From contig JAHZGH010000006.1 in the NCBI GenBank assembly GCA_019420905.1, forward strand, positions 279,946 to 343,945: 64,000 bases of DNA, in the 5' to 3' direction. The notes below the pieces were generated by a model. That model was not told the origin of the DNA. It saw nothing but the letters and a program-made list of their open reading frames with translations, and searched no databases. Within the stretch, counting starts at the first letter, position 1, and every line of letters starts with the position of its first letter. This DNA is from Succinivibrionaceae bacterium (GTDB lineage Bacteria > Pseudomonadota > Gammaproteobacteria > Enterobacterales > Succinivibrionaceae). Positions 8,971 to 16,953 of the stretch are shown here, one piece after another. The position numbers and the translations under genes are program-made.

Positions 8971-9771
8971 ATGAACGATAAAAATAAAAATACCCCTCAG
9001 GGCAGCTTTGATAGCTTAATTAAGGTTATAGAAGAGCTTGGTAATATCAAGGTCGATTATGACAATGTCGATCGCAAGGTTGACTTAGAGGCTATGAGAC
9101 GACATGAAGCCTTTTTAGCAAGTCAGGAAATACAGAAGCAAAGATTAGAAAATCGACGCCTGCAGATTGAGAATATCCATAGAGCTGGTTTGGTGAATCC
9201 TCAATGGACTTTTGAAAATCTGATCAAGGATGCCCAGAATCAAAATGCTTTTGCCAGTGCAATTGGTTTTTGCAGTTCATTAGATATAGCACATAAGCCT
9301 TTTTTATATTTGGTGCAGGGCGGAGCAGGAACAGGCAAATCAGCATTGCTGCATGCAATTGCCAATAGGCTTTTGACTATTACGTCTAAACGTGAGGTAT
9401 TGATTATCAGTTATGAGGATTTTAAGCGCTCGCGTTTATTTACAAATAAGGAATCAGCTGAGATTATTGCAGAAAAACAGCAAAATTGGGAACGCTATTG
9501 TTCAGTTGACATACTGTTTTTAGATGATCTTTGCGGCAATAATGATGGCTTGACCTTGTATGATCAGAAGATTTTAACGGAGCTTTTGCGTACGCGCTAC
9601 GTTAAAGGCTTGTCAATGGTTATTTCAACCCCAGTGCAATTTAGATTTATTCATCAAGCTATAGGCGATGCCTGTTATGAATCCATTAAGGAATATGAAG
9701 TTATTTCTGCTGTTCTGTATGGTGCAAGCAGACGGGCGCCTATATTTGTTGAGGGAGTACCTATTCCTTAA
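8971..9771 (+). CDS. DnaC/IstB-like AAA+ ATPase, possible helicase loader
   Basis: The 266-residue protein has a Walker A GGAGTGKS (residues 117-124), a Walker B ILFLDDL (181-187) and a sensor-1-like VIST (217-220), an arrangement close to DnaC/DnaA-type initiator ATPases. The charged, helical first 75 residues could be a helicase- or partner-binding region. In E. coli DnaC the ATPase ends with an arginine-finger segment (GERVMDRM); the matching stretch here, GDACYESIKEYE, has no arginine. A strong AAGGAGAGG ribosome-binding site precedes the ATG, and ruvX starts 1 base after the stop. The inferred role is loading a replicative helicase; a divergent paralogue is the alternative. Confidence 0.7.
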   Translation: MNDKNKNTPQGSFDSLIKVIEELGNIKVDYDNVDRKVDLEAMRRHEAFLASQEIQKQRLENRRLQIENIHRAGLVNPQWTFENLIKDAQNQNAFASAIGFCSSLDIAHKPFLYLVQGGAGTGKSALLHAIANRLLTITSKREVLIISYEDFKRSRLFTNKESAEIIAEKQQNWERYCSVDILFLDDLCGNNDGLTLYDQKILTELLRTRYVKGLSMVISTPVQFRFIHQAIGDACYESIKEYEVISAVLYGASRRAPIFVEGVPIP

Positions 9772-9772
9772 A

Positions 9773-10189
9773 ATGGCAGTAATTTTAGCTTTTGATTTTG
9801 GTACCGCCCATATAGGCGTGGCCGTTGGAAATGATATTACTCGAACAGTATCTCCATATAAGTCGCTTAAAGTTAAGGACGGCATTCCTAAAGATCAGGA
9901 TATTAAGCTTTTGCTTGAGGAATGGAAGCCTAAGCTTTTAGTAGTAGGATTGCCTTTAAATATGGACGGTACAATGCAGCCTTTAGCTTTTAAGGCTAAA
10001 AAGTTTGGCAATCGTTTGGCGCAAAATTATAAATTGCCAGTGATCTTTATTGATGAAAGATTAACCTCCTGTGAGGCTAAGGAAGCAATTTTTTCTCAAG
10101 GCGGATTTAGGGCCTTAGCTCGCGATAAAGGGCGTATTGACGCAGCAGCGGCAGCTTCTATTTTAGAGCAATATTTTTCAGAGCATTAG
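9773..10189 (+). CDS. ruvX: RuvX/YqgF family resolvase-like nuclease (16S rRNA maturation)
   Basis: RuvX/YqgF is an RNase H-fold protein implicated in 16S rRNA 5' maturation and proposed as a Holliday junction resolvase. The family pattern is clear: AFDFGTAHIGVAVG at the N-terminus, VVGLPLNMDG in the middle, FIDERLTSCEA and a C-terminal D-AAAASILE. The catalytic acidic residues D in FDFG, E in DERLTS and D in RIDAAAA are all kept. I start at 9773, giving 138 residues, the same as E. coli; an upstream ATG at 9668 lies inside the preceding gene. It is the second gene of an apparent operon and yqcC follows after 3 bases. Confidence 0.95.
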   Translation: MAVILAFDFGTAHIGVAVGNDITRTVSPYKSLKVKDGIPKDQDIKLLLEEWKPKLLVVGLPLNMDGTMQPLAFKAKKFGNRLAQNYKLPVIFIDERLTSCEAKEAIFSQGGFRALARDKGRIDAAAAASILEQYFSEH

Positions 10190-10192
10190 ATT

Positions 10193-10525
10193 ATGAATAA
10201 GGATAAAGTTAAGCATCTTTTAGATGAAATTGAAAAGGAGCTGCATAATTTAAGCTTATGGGGAGGAGAGGCAGCACGGCCAGAAGAGCAAGCTTTTTTA
10301 AGCAGTACGCCATTTTTTATGGATACCATGGATTTTCATCAGTGGCTTGAATATGTAGCTTTGCCTAGGCTTAGAGATTATGTAGATCAGTATGAGAAAT
10401 TGCCGGAAGGCATGCTAATTCATACTTATGCTGAAGAATATTATCGAGAAAATTATATTGATTTTGCTTATCTTATAAAATTGCTGCGTATTTTAGATTC
10501 ATACAGCCGCAGCAGCAAACAGTAG
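10193..10525 (+). CDS. yqcC: YqcC family protein (DUF446)
   Basis: This small soluble protein of 110 residues matches E. coli YqcC, most clearly in the block TPFFMDTMDFHQWLEYVALPR near residue 38. It is predicted to be helical. Its function is unknown. It sits 3 bases after ruvX and 9 bases before pncC, so the three are probably co-transcribed. Confidence 0.9.
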   Translation: MNKDKVKHLLDEIEKELHNLSLWGGEAARPEEQAFLSSTPFFMDTMDFHQWLEYVALPRLRDYVDQYEKLPEGMLIHTYAEEYYRENYIDFAYLIKLLRILDSYSRSSKQ

Positions 10526-10534
10526 AAGGTAATT

Positions 10535-11041
10535 ATGCAGAATTTTATAAAAGAAAATGAATTCCTAAGCGCATCACTTAAAGATTTGTTTTTTAAATAT
10601 CACAAAGTTTATGCTACAGCAGAGTCCTTAACCGCAGGATTAATCTCATCTTATATCGTAAATACTCCAGGATCGTCGGCATGGTTTGATCGCGGATTTG
10701 TAACTTATTCAAATGAAGCTAAGGCAGAGCTTTTAGGCGTAAGTACAGAAACTTTAAAAACTAAAGGGGCAGTTAGTGATGAAACTGCAAGACAAATGGC
10801 CAAAGGAGCTTTAAAAAATTCGCATGCGGATATTGCTGTTGCCGTTACAGGAATTGCCGGTCCTGACGGAGGCAGTAAACAAAAGCCTGTTGGTACAGTT
10901 TGGATATCTGTAGCGGATAAAGATAACTGTTATGCAAAATGCTATTTATTTACAGGCAGCCGTGATGATGTGCGTAATCAGACTGTACATGAATCTCTTA
11001 AAGCCTTAATCGCTTTAACTCAAGGCAAAGAGCCTTTTTAA
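10535..11041 (+). CDS. pncC: Nicotinamide-nucleotide amidase (CinA C-terminal family)
   Basis: PncC deamidates nicotinamide mononucleotide to nicotinate mononucleotide in the pyridine nucleotide cycle. The stand-alone CinA-C domain is complete: TAESLTAGLISSYIVNTPGSS, the FVTYSNEAKAELLGV block and VTGIAGPDGGS. The 168 residues fit the short PncC form, without the N-terminal CinA domain. Last gene of the 9-11 kb operon. Together with nadA and nadB elsewhere in the window it gives a partial view of NAD metabolism. Confidence 0.93.
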   Translation: MQNFIKENEFLSASLKDLFFKYHKVYATAESLTAGLISSYIVNTPGSSAWFDRGFVTYSNEAKAELLGVSTETLKTKGAVSDETARQMAKGALKNSHADIAVAVTGIAGPDGGSKQKPVGTVWISVADKDNCYAKCYLFTGSRDDVRNQTVHESLKALIALTQGKEPF

Positions 11042-11050
11042 ACAGGAATG

Positions 11051-11077
11051 CATCCATTATCATGCAGATAATGGATG
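11051..11077. terminator. Hairpin between convergent genes
   Basis: A perfect 11-base stem (CATCCATTATC / GATAATGGATG) with a 5-base loop ends 10 bases after pncC. No T-run follows on either side, so its termination strength is uncertain. Confidence 0.5.
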
Positions 11078-11093
11078 TCAGCTGCCTTTAAAA

Positions 11094-11297
11094 TCAATTA
11101 AAATCAATATAGTGTACATGTATATTATTGTGAGGTCTCGGAGGGGCAGGCCTGTCTTTTTTTAATTTAGGCTTAGGGGGCGTAGCTCTGTGATGATAGA
11201 CATGATCATCAACATAATGTACGCTGCAAGCGTTTAAACTGAAAATTGATAAGATAAAAATACAGGCTATCAATAGAAAAGAGGATTTTTTTTTCAT
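11094..11297 (-). CDS. Small lipoprotein, proline/lysine/histidine-rich
   Basis: This 67-residue protein has a lysine-rich N-terminus, a long hydrophobic segment and a lipobox LNAC with the cysteine at residue 24. The mature part is only about 43 residues, rich in proline and lysine, with several His-x-His or paired-His elements (VHYVDDHVYHH, HNNIHVHYID). I do not recognise a family. The histidines could bind metal. The next small exported gene upstream on the same strand is also His-rich, so the two may be related in function. The reading frame is convincing because of the complete signal and lipobox. Confidence 0.65.
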   Translation of the reverse strand: MKKKSSFLLIACIFILSIFSLNACSVHYVDDHVYHHRATPPKPKLKKDRPAPPRPHNNIHVHYIDFN

Positions 11298-11370
11298 AAT
11301 AACCTCTGTTTTATATTTCTCAAACTAATAGCTAAACAGCGCTTATTGCGCTGTTTAATTAATATAAATG

Positions 11371-11685
11371 TTAGTTAAAGCCGCGAGGCTGACGCTGAAT
11401 TCTCGGGCAGTCTGGATATTGAGGATTTGCTCTATTGCGGTAGCAGTCATTGTAATAAGGACAATCTTCATAACGAGGGCCATGACCGTAGCCTACCTTA
11501 TATCCATGATGGTGTACATGGCGATAGTGTCTAGGACCATAGTAATCATCGCAGCTACGATATGGTCTGTCTACATTTTGGTAGTAGCTATTATAGGCTT
11601 GACCATTAGTATCGGCAGCCTGTGATACATTAAAAGCTAAAGATAAGGCTACTGCTGAAATAAAAATGTATAAGATACGGCGCAT
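11371..11685 (-). CDS. Small secreted Tyr/His-rich protein
   Basis: The 104-residue product starts with a signal peptide (MRRILYIFISAVALSLAF) probably cleaved near SQA-A. The mature chain is very rich in tyrosine, histidine, arginine and proline, with four cysteines and a HYRHVHHHGYKVGYGHG stretch suggesting metal binding. A frame on the opposite strand covers the same bases but has no such signal features and is rejected. Family and function are unknown. It is upstream of, and co-directional with, the small lipoprotein gene at 11094-11297. Confidence 0.65.
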   Translation of the reverse strand: MRRILYIFISAVALSLAFNVSQAADTNGQAYNSYYQNVDRPYRSCDDYYGPRHYRHVHHHGYKVGYGHGPRYEDCPYYNDCYRNRANPQYPDCPRIQRQPRGFN

Positions 11686-11857
11686 ACAAATCTCCTGAAA
11701 GTTTGATTAAAAAATTTGACTTAAAGTCAGATCGTCATCGTCTATCTCAACTAGTTAATTTTTAATTCTTGTGTGCGGCTTCCTTATTTTATAAGAAAGC
11801 CTTATTTATCTTTATTATGGTAGATATTTCTTAGAATATACTTAGGGAGCTTAAATT

Positions 11858-13003
11858 TTATTTTGCTTTAAGCGTTATTTTTATAATTTCAGCGGGAGTA
11901 TTTAGCCTTAAAGGAAAGCCCATCCATAATTTTGTTCCATTTGAAACAAGTACTTGCGTTGATTTTAGCTCATATAGCCCTGATACTAATCCTTTATTTG
12001 CAGAGGCAACTAAATTTTTTATCAAGGGTGCTTGTCCACCGTGAGTATGACCTGAGAGGATCAGATCTACATGTCCTTGAGCTTCATAGGCAAAAGCAGG
12101 CTGATGGCTAAGTAGGATTGTGGGCAGATTTTTATCTGTATTAGTTAAAGCCTGTTTTAAATTTGAAGTTATATTATTAATATTTCTTGAATTTTTGTCA
12201 GAAACTCCAGAAAGATTGAATAAAGGCTTTTGATTGTCATCCTTAATTACAGCAGCTTTATTTTCTAGAAATTTAAAACCTCCGTCACTAAAATATTTAA
12301 GCCAGGATTCATATCCTGAATAAAATTCGTGGTTGCCTGATACTGCATATATGCCGTCTTTGGCTTTAAGCTTAAAAAGAATATCAGTACGGTCTTTTAA
12401 GCTTTCTACATTACCGTCAACAAGATCGCCTGTAATAACAATTAAATCAGCTTTTTCATGGTTTGTAAGGGCAACAATATCCTCTACGTCGCTTTTAGAT
12501 ATTGGAGATGAAATATGTAAATCGCTAAGAAAAAGTATTGTATAGCCGTCAGCTTCTTTTGGCAGATTTCTGAGAGCTAAGGTGTAGTGTGTAATCTGAG
12601 GTGCTTTAAAAGCATTATAAGTGCCCATAGAGCCTAGGCTGAAGCTAAATAGAGCTAGCATAAAAGCCCAAAGCAGGCTGTGGGGAGATATTATAGAGGC
12701 ATTTCTTTGTCTTTTGATTATTTTATAAAAGATATTTATAAGATCACGACAAATTGTCAATAAAGCCAGAAATAGTGCGCTGAAATTTAATGCATTAGAA
12801 AGTATTGATAAAGTACGATCAAGCTTAGGATCCATGATCGTACCTCCTGACAGGATGTATATATAAAGCTTAAGACTTATAAGAATAAAAAAAATCCCAA
12901 GTGCGGCCTTTAAATATTTATTTATTTTTAAAGGCCAGACAAATCGTGTAAATAAAATCAGTGCAATTAAAAAGGGATGAGACCTAAACAGTAAAAATGA
13001 CAT
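11858..13003 (-). CDS. Membrane-anchored metallophosphoesterase (YaeI/YkuE-like)
   Basis: The N-terminal 140 residues hold about four hydrophobic segments. The rest is a calcineurin-like phosphoesterase with all metal-binding motifs in order: FLSDLHI (D-x-H), ITGDLVDG (GD), SGNHEF (GNHE), LLSHQP and LSGHTHGGQ (GHxH). Family members hydrolyse phosphodiester or pyrophosphate bonds using two metal ions; YaeI-like proteins act on lipid or UDP-linked substrates, but the substrate here is unknown. The ATG at 13003 gives 381 residues. The gene is monocistronic as far as visible. Confidence 0.88.
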   Translation of the reverse strand: MSFLLFRSHPFLIALILFTRFVWPLKINKYLKAALGIFFILISLKLYIYILSGGTIMDPKLDRTLSILSNALNFSALFLALLTICRDLINIFYKIIKRQRNASIISPHSLLWAFMLALFSFSLGSMGTYNAFKAPQITHYTLALRNLPKEADGYTILFLSDLHISSPISKSDVEDIVALTNHEKADLIVITGDLVDGNVESLKDRTDILFKLKAKDGIYAVSGNHEFYSGYESWLKYFSDGGFKFLENKAAVIKDDNQKPLFNLSGVSDKNSRNINNITSNLKQALTNTDKNLPTILLSHQPAFAYEAQGHVDLILSGHTHGGQAPLIKNLVASANKGLVSGLYELKSTQVLVSNGTKLWMGFPLRLNTPAEIIKITLKAK

Positions 13004-13370
13004 TTTCTAGTTCACCAAGATAAATTTTGTTTATAGGCTTTAACAAGATTTGGTCTTAAGAGCTATTGCCAAAGGCAGCAATTGATTTATAGGCTGTTAA
13101 TTTAACAAAAAATAAACGAATAGAAAAATAAGGCAAGTTTTTTTCAAGAAGTACCAAATATTGTTTGTCTAGTTATAATTTGCAAATTCATAAAATCGAA
13201 TGCGCATATATTTAATGATCTATTATTAGGTGAGATTTTATTTTCTGCAAAAGTATTTATTAAAGGATAGACCTATCGATAAGATAGGTCTATTTATAAA
13301 ATGATTATGTCTTATTTGTCAGTATCATGAAAATAAGAAGGAATCTTTTTTCATTATTGCAAAAGCATGA
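13004..13370. other. Intergenic region, 367 bases
   Basis: It separates two minus-strand genes. It contains the hairpin at 13266-13292 and AT-rich DNA that should hold the phosphoesterase promoter. No further coding sequence or structured RNA was recognised. Confidence 0.5.
13266..13292 (-). terminator. Hairpin downstream of cupin-CMD gene
   Basis: A perfect 11-base stem (ATAGACCTATC / GATAGGTCTAT) with a 5-base loop lies about 80 bases past the stop of the cupin-CMD gene. It lacks a clear T-run on the minus strand. Confidence 0.45.
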
Positions 13371-14240
13371 TTACAATTCATCCTTGTAAATTTCTTTTGC
13401 TATGCGGAATGCAGCCCAAGCCTTAGGCCATCCGGCATAAAAAGCTGCATGAGTCAGGATTTCTGCCATTTCATCTTTGGTAACGCCGTTTTTCTTAGCT
13501 TCTCCAATATGAAAAGTAAGCGAGCTGTCTAAAATGCCGCTTGCCATAAGAGATGTTAATGTAACGATGCTCCTATCCCTTTTTGAAAGCTGATCTTCTC
13601 GCGACCAGATTTCTCCAAATAAAACATCGTCATTTAATTCAGCAAATTTTGGCGCAAAATTGCCAAGAACGTCTCTTCCTGCAGTTACCTTTTGTGCAGG
13701 CGAGGCTGCGGCAAGCTTGCTGTATTCCTGTTCGTCAACAGCCTCAAGCCATTCTGTAGATCCTCCTTCTGCAGGGACTTCTACGGCTAAATGAGAAAAC
13801 CAGCTGTTTGGTGCAGCTCCATGCCAATGCTTAACCTCAGAGGGAATATTTATAACATCACCAGGTTTTAGCTCTTGAGCCTGCTTGCCCCATTCCTGAT
13901 AATAGCCGCGGCCTGCGGTGCAAAGCAGTATCTGTCCGCCTTTGTGATGAATATGCCAATTATTTCTGCATCCTGGTTCAAAGGTCACATTGGCAATGTT
14001 TATTCCTTTATTTGTCAGCATTGACAGATAGCTTTGGCCAACAAAATATTTGGCGTAGGCATCATTTTTTTCTCCTAAAGGGAAAATTTGCTTAAAATTA
14101 TTTGCTGCCATATTTTCCTCCGCTTTGTTTAAGGATATGTCGGCTTCTTTTGCCGTCTCGGTTAAAGACGCTGCATTTACACAGACAGTAAAACATAACA
14201 TCATTCCCAAAGAAGCTAAACCCGAGATTATTTTTTTCAT
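13371..14240 (-). CDS. Exported cupin plus carboxymuconolactone decarboxylase-like fusion protein
   Basis: The protein begins with a signal peptide (MKKIISGLASLGMMLCF, cleavage near VNA). A cupin domain follows, with CRNNWHIHHKGGQ-type metal-binding histidines and LKPGDVINIPSEVKHWHGA. The C-terminal half is a CMD/AhpD-like domain (DQLSKRDRSIVTLTSLMA, later FHIGEAKKNGVTKDEMAE). The start at 14240 has a GGAGG ribosome-binding site; a longer frame begins with non-signal residues. CMD proteins often have a redox Cys pair (CxxC), but none is seen here, so peroxidase activity is unlikely. The LysR gene just upstream on the same strand may regulate it. Substrate unknown. Confidence 0.85.
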   Translation of the reverse strand: MKKIISGLASLGMMLCFTVCVNAASLTETAKEADISLNKAEENMAANNFKQIFPLGEKNDAYAKYFVGQSYLSMLTNKGINIANVTFEPGCRNNWHIHHKGGQILLCTAGRGYYQEWGKQAQELKPGDVINIPSEVKHWHGAAPNSWFSHLAVEVPAEGGSTEWLEAVDEQEYSKLAAASPAQKVTAGRDVLGNFAPKFAELNDDVLFGEIWSREDQLSKRDRSIVTLTSLMASGILDSSLTFHIGEAKKNGVTKDEMAEILTHAAFYAGWPKAWAAFRIAKEIYKDEL

Positions 14241-14609
14241 GCAATACCCTCCGAATGGTTTAAGTTTGATTGTAAAAAAATGATATTGTTTCAATCGTTA
14301 ATTAATTGATGACAATTTTTTATCGATAGAAATATTTCGTTTATCCTGCTGTCCGCAGCTAATACTTTTATCGCTTTTAGATTAAGCTTCTTTTTTGCTA
14401 TTTAACTACTTAATTATCTTGATGTTTATCAAGATAATTATCTGTTTTATTTAGCTTTTACTATATTTTTAATAATTAATTAAATTTTTAACTAGATTAA
14501 AAATTAATATAAAAGCATCATAATAAAAAAATACAGATACAAAAAAAATATTGTTTATTTGTATCTGTATTATATGTTCCTATTTTTACTTATATCAAAT
14601 ACTTTATTT
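14241..14609. other. Intergenic region, 369 bases
   Basis: This AT-rich stretch between the LysR gene and the cupin-CMD gene holds the LysR terminator and, presumably, the cupin-CMD promoter. No other gene was seen. Confidence 0.5.
14521..14570 (-). terminator. Terminator of the LysR gene
   Basis: A perfect 13-base stem (ATACAGATACAAA / TTTGTATCTGTAT, 14531-14543 and 14558-14570) is followed on the minus strand by TTTTTTA. Confidence 0.8.
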
Positions 14610-15500
14610 TTATGATGCAGCAATGCTTAAAAAGCATTGCAAATGTTCGATTAATTTTTTTGTAGCTAAGTCAAATGGAGTATTGCGCTTCCAAGCTAGC
14701 ACGCTTGTTGCGGTTAAAGGCGGATTTAGCGGTCTGTAGGTAACCTTATTCTGATCTAAAAACGGAACAGACCCTTCAATTACAAGGGAATAAGCCAATC
14801 TTTTATTTACCATGATAGCGGCATTTGTACTTAAATTACTTGTAAAAACAATGTTCAAGCTTTCGTAATATTTGCCAAACCAGTTTGCAAGCTCATTTTG
14901 TATATTAGTGCGCCTAGGCATAATTAAAGGCAGTTCTGATAAGTCCTGTGCCGTTATGAAATCCTTTTTTGATAAAGGATCGTCAGGAGGCATAAGTACT
15001 ACCCAATTTTCCTTTATATTAAAACGAATAAAATCGTATTTTTCCATGTCAATAGGCTCAAGAAGCAATCCTATATTAAGAAGCCCCTTGTCCATTTGCT
15101 CTTTTACTAGATCTGCTGTAGCAGTAAAAAGATCAAAGGTGACGTACGGATATTTTTTTTTGAATGAAGCTAACAGATCAGATAAAAAAAGTACCGAAGA
15201 CGTTTCTCCGCATCCCATGGAAATTTTCCCTTCCACACGAGTTTCCTTTATGGCTAATTCTTCTTTAGCTTTAGAAACAAGCTGCAAGATTTCTTCTGCA
15301 CGCCGTTTAAGTAAAATTCCCTCACTAGTAAGCTTTATTTTTCTAGCGCCACGATCAAAGAGCTTTGCTCCTGTTTCTTCTTCCATCTGAGCGATTTGCC
15401 GAGAAAGGGTAGGCTGCGTAATATGGAGGATTTCGGCAGCCTTTGTGATGCTTTCTTCCTTTGCGATAGCTAGAAAATAGCGCAGAGTTCTAATTTCCAT
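14610..15500 (-). CDS. LysR-family transcriptional regulator
   Basis: The 296-residue protein has the N-terminal LysR helix-turn-helix (MEIRTLRYFLAIAKEESITK, then ITQPTLSRQIAQMEEE) and a C-terminal LysR substrate-binding domain with the usual internal repeats (GCGETS, ANWFGKYYESLNI). The ligand cannot be told. It lies upstream of the cupin-CMD gene on the same strand, and is divergent from anmK across 203 bases, so it may control either gene. It appears to be monocistronic, with its own terminator. Confidence 0.92.
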   Translation of the reverse strand: MEIRTLRYFLAIAKEESITKAAEILHITQPTLSRQIAQMEEETGAKLFDRGARKIKLTSEGILLKRRAEEILQLVSKAKEELAIKETRVEGKISMGCGETSSVLFLSDLLASFKKKYPYVTFDLFTATADLVKEQMDKGLLNIGLLLEPIDMEKYDFIRFNIKENWVVLMPPDDPLSKKDFITAQDLSELPLIMPRRTNIQNELANWFGKYYESLNIVFTSNLSTNAAIMVNKRLAYSLVIEGSVPFLDQNKVTYRPLNPPLTATSVLAWKRNTPFDLATKKLIEHLQCFLSIAAS

Positions 15501-15703
15501 GAGGTCTATCCTTAAGTATTTAAATTTTTTATGATAAAAATTTGTTATTAATAAAATTATTTATTTGATTTATATTTGTTTTTTTATAATAAATTTTTTT
15601 ATAAAATTTATGTGTCTATTTAAAATAGAGAACTTTTTTAGGTTGAATATGTTTGCAGTAGCGTCAATGCTAAAATGTCTGCATTTAAAATTTAGAGGTT
15701 TTT

Positions 15704-16861
15704 ATGCATAAATATTACATAGGCTTAATGTCTGGAACAAGTATTGACAGCTTAGACGGATGTATTTGTGATTTTGCAGAAGGAAGTAAGCTTATTGCTA
15801 AAAGTTCGCGCAAATGGGAAAAGGATGAAAGTGAACTTTTGCATAGTCTATGTCAAAAATCAGATGACGAATTAGAAAAAGCAGCTATGGCTTCTAATAT
15901 TATTGCTAAGGCTTCTGCAGCTGTTGTAGGCGATTTGTTAGAGAAAGCTTCTTTAAAGGCTGAAGATATTATCGCTATAGGATCTCACGGACAGACTGTC
16001 AGACACCGGCCTAATTTAGGATTTTCAATACAATTAGATAATGCTCCAATGACGGCAGCTTTATGCAATATTGATACAGTCTCTAATTTTCGCAGTGCGG
16101 ATATTGCCAATGGCGGAGAAGGAGCTCCTCTGACTCCATTATTCCATGCACAGATTTTTAAAGATGAAAAGCGTCCTCGTTATGTTTTAAATTTAGGCGG
16201 TATAGCTAATTTAACTGTCATAAAACCAGGCGGAGAGGTTTTATGCGGTTTTGACTGCGGTCCTGCAAATACGCTTAGTGATTTGTGCTGCAGGCTGTTT
16301 TTTAATTGCGATTATGATTTTGATGGAAAATTTGCTTATCAAGGACAGATCCGAGTGGAATGGCTGGCACATTTTCTATCTCATCCTTTTTTACAAAAGG
16401 ATCCGCCTAAATCTACAGGACGAGAGGATTTTAATGCTGATTACATTCGTGAATATTTGCTTTTGTGTACCCAAAAAAGGGAGCTGATTTGCGATTTGAT
16501 AGCTACGCTAGATGAGTTTACTGTTTTAGCGGCGGTAAATGCTTTGCGTAAGATCCGTTATAAACATAATTTACCTGCTGGGGATTTATTGCTGTGCGGA
16601 GGAGGCGCCTTAAATCCCTTTATTGTAGAGCGTTTTAAGAAGCATCTTAAGCAAGATGATATAGAGGTTAAATTAACCTCTGAATTTAATGTAGATGTTT
16701 CTATTTTAGAAGCACAGTCTTTTGCTTATTTTGCCAAAGAGACAATTGAAGGCCGCAGTTTTGATTTATCTAAAATTACCGGATCTAGGTTGCCGGTAGT
16801 TTTGGGGGTTATAGCTCCTGCTTTAAAAGGCCATTATTGGCGTATGAATTGTAGCAAATAG
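15704..16861 (+). CDS. anmK: Anhydro-N-acetylmuramic acid kinase
   Basis: AnmK phosphorylates and opens 1,6-anhydro-MurNAc released during cell-wall recycling, giving MurNAc-6-phosphate. The N-terminal motif GLMSGTSIDSLDG, the GSHGQTVRHRP block and LNLGGIANLTVI are all diagnostic of the family. At 385 residues it is slightly longer than E. coli AnmK (369). It is divergent from the LysR gene and lies 92 bases before the tyrS start; the same pairing of anmK and tyrS neighbours occurs in other gammaproteobacteria. Confidence 0.95.
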   Translation: MHKYYIGLMSGTSIDSLDGCICDFAEGSKLIAKSSRKWEKDESELLHSLCQKSDDELEKAAMASNIIAKASAAVVGDLLEKASLKAEDIIAIGSHGQTVRHRPNLGFSIQLDNAPMTAALCNIDTVSNFRSADIANGGEGAPLTPLFHAQIFKDEKRPRYVLNLGGIANLTVIKPGGEVLCGFDCGPANTLSDLCCRLFFNCDYDFDGKFAYQGQIRVEWLAHFLSHPFLQKDPPKSTGREDFNADYIREYLLLCTQKRELICDLIATLDEFTVLAAVNALRKIRYKHNLPAGDLLLCGGGALNPFIVERFKKHLKQDDIEVKLTSEFNVDVSILEAQSFAYFAKETIEGRSFDLSKITGSRLPVVLGVIAPALKGHYWRMNCSK

Positions 16862-16953
16862 AAAAATAATATTTTTTGTGATATAAAGAAAGGTTAGCAA
16901 TTTAATGCCCTATGTGGCACAGTTATAAAAGCCTTAAAAGGAGAATGAGGGTC

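Noticed and set aside
11368..11625. Plus-strand frame of 85 codons opposite the secreted Tyr/His-rich protein
   Set aside because: The minus-strand frame has a signal peptide; the plus-strand frame has a run of hydrophobic residues only by reading the complement.
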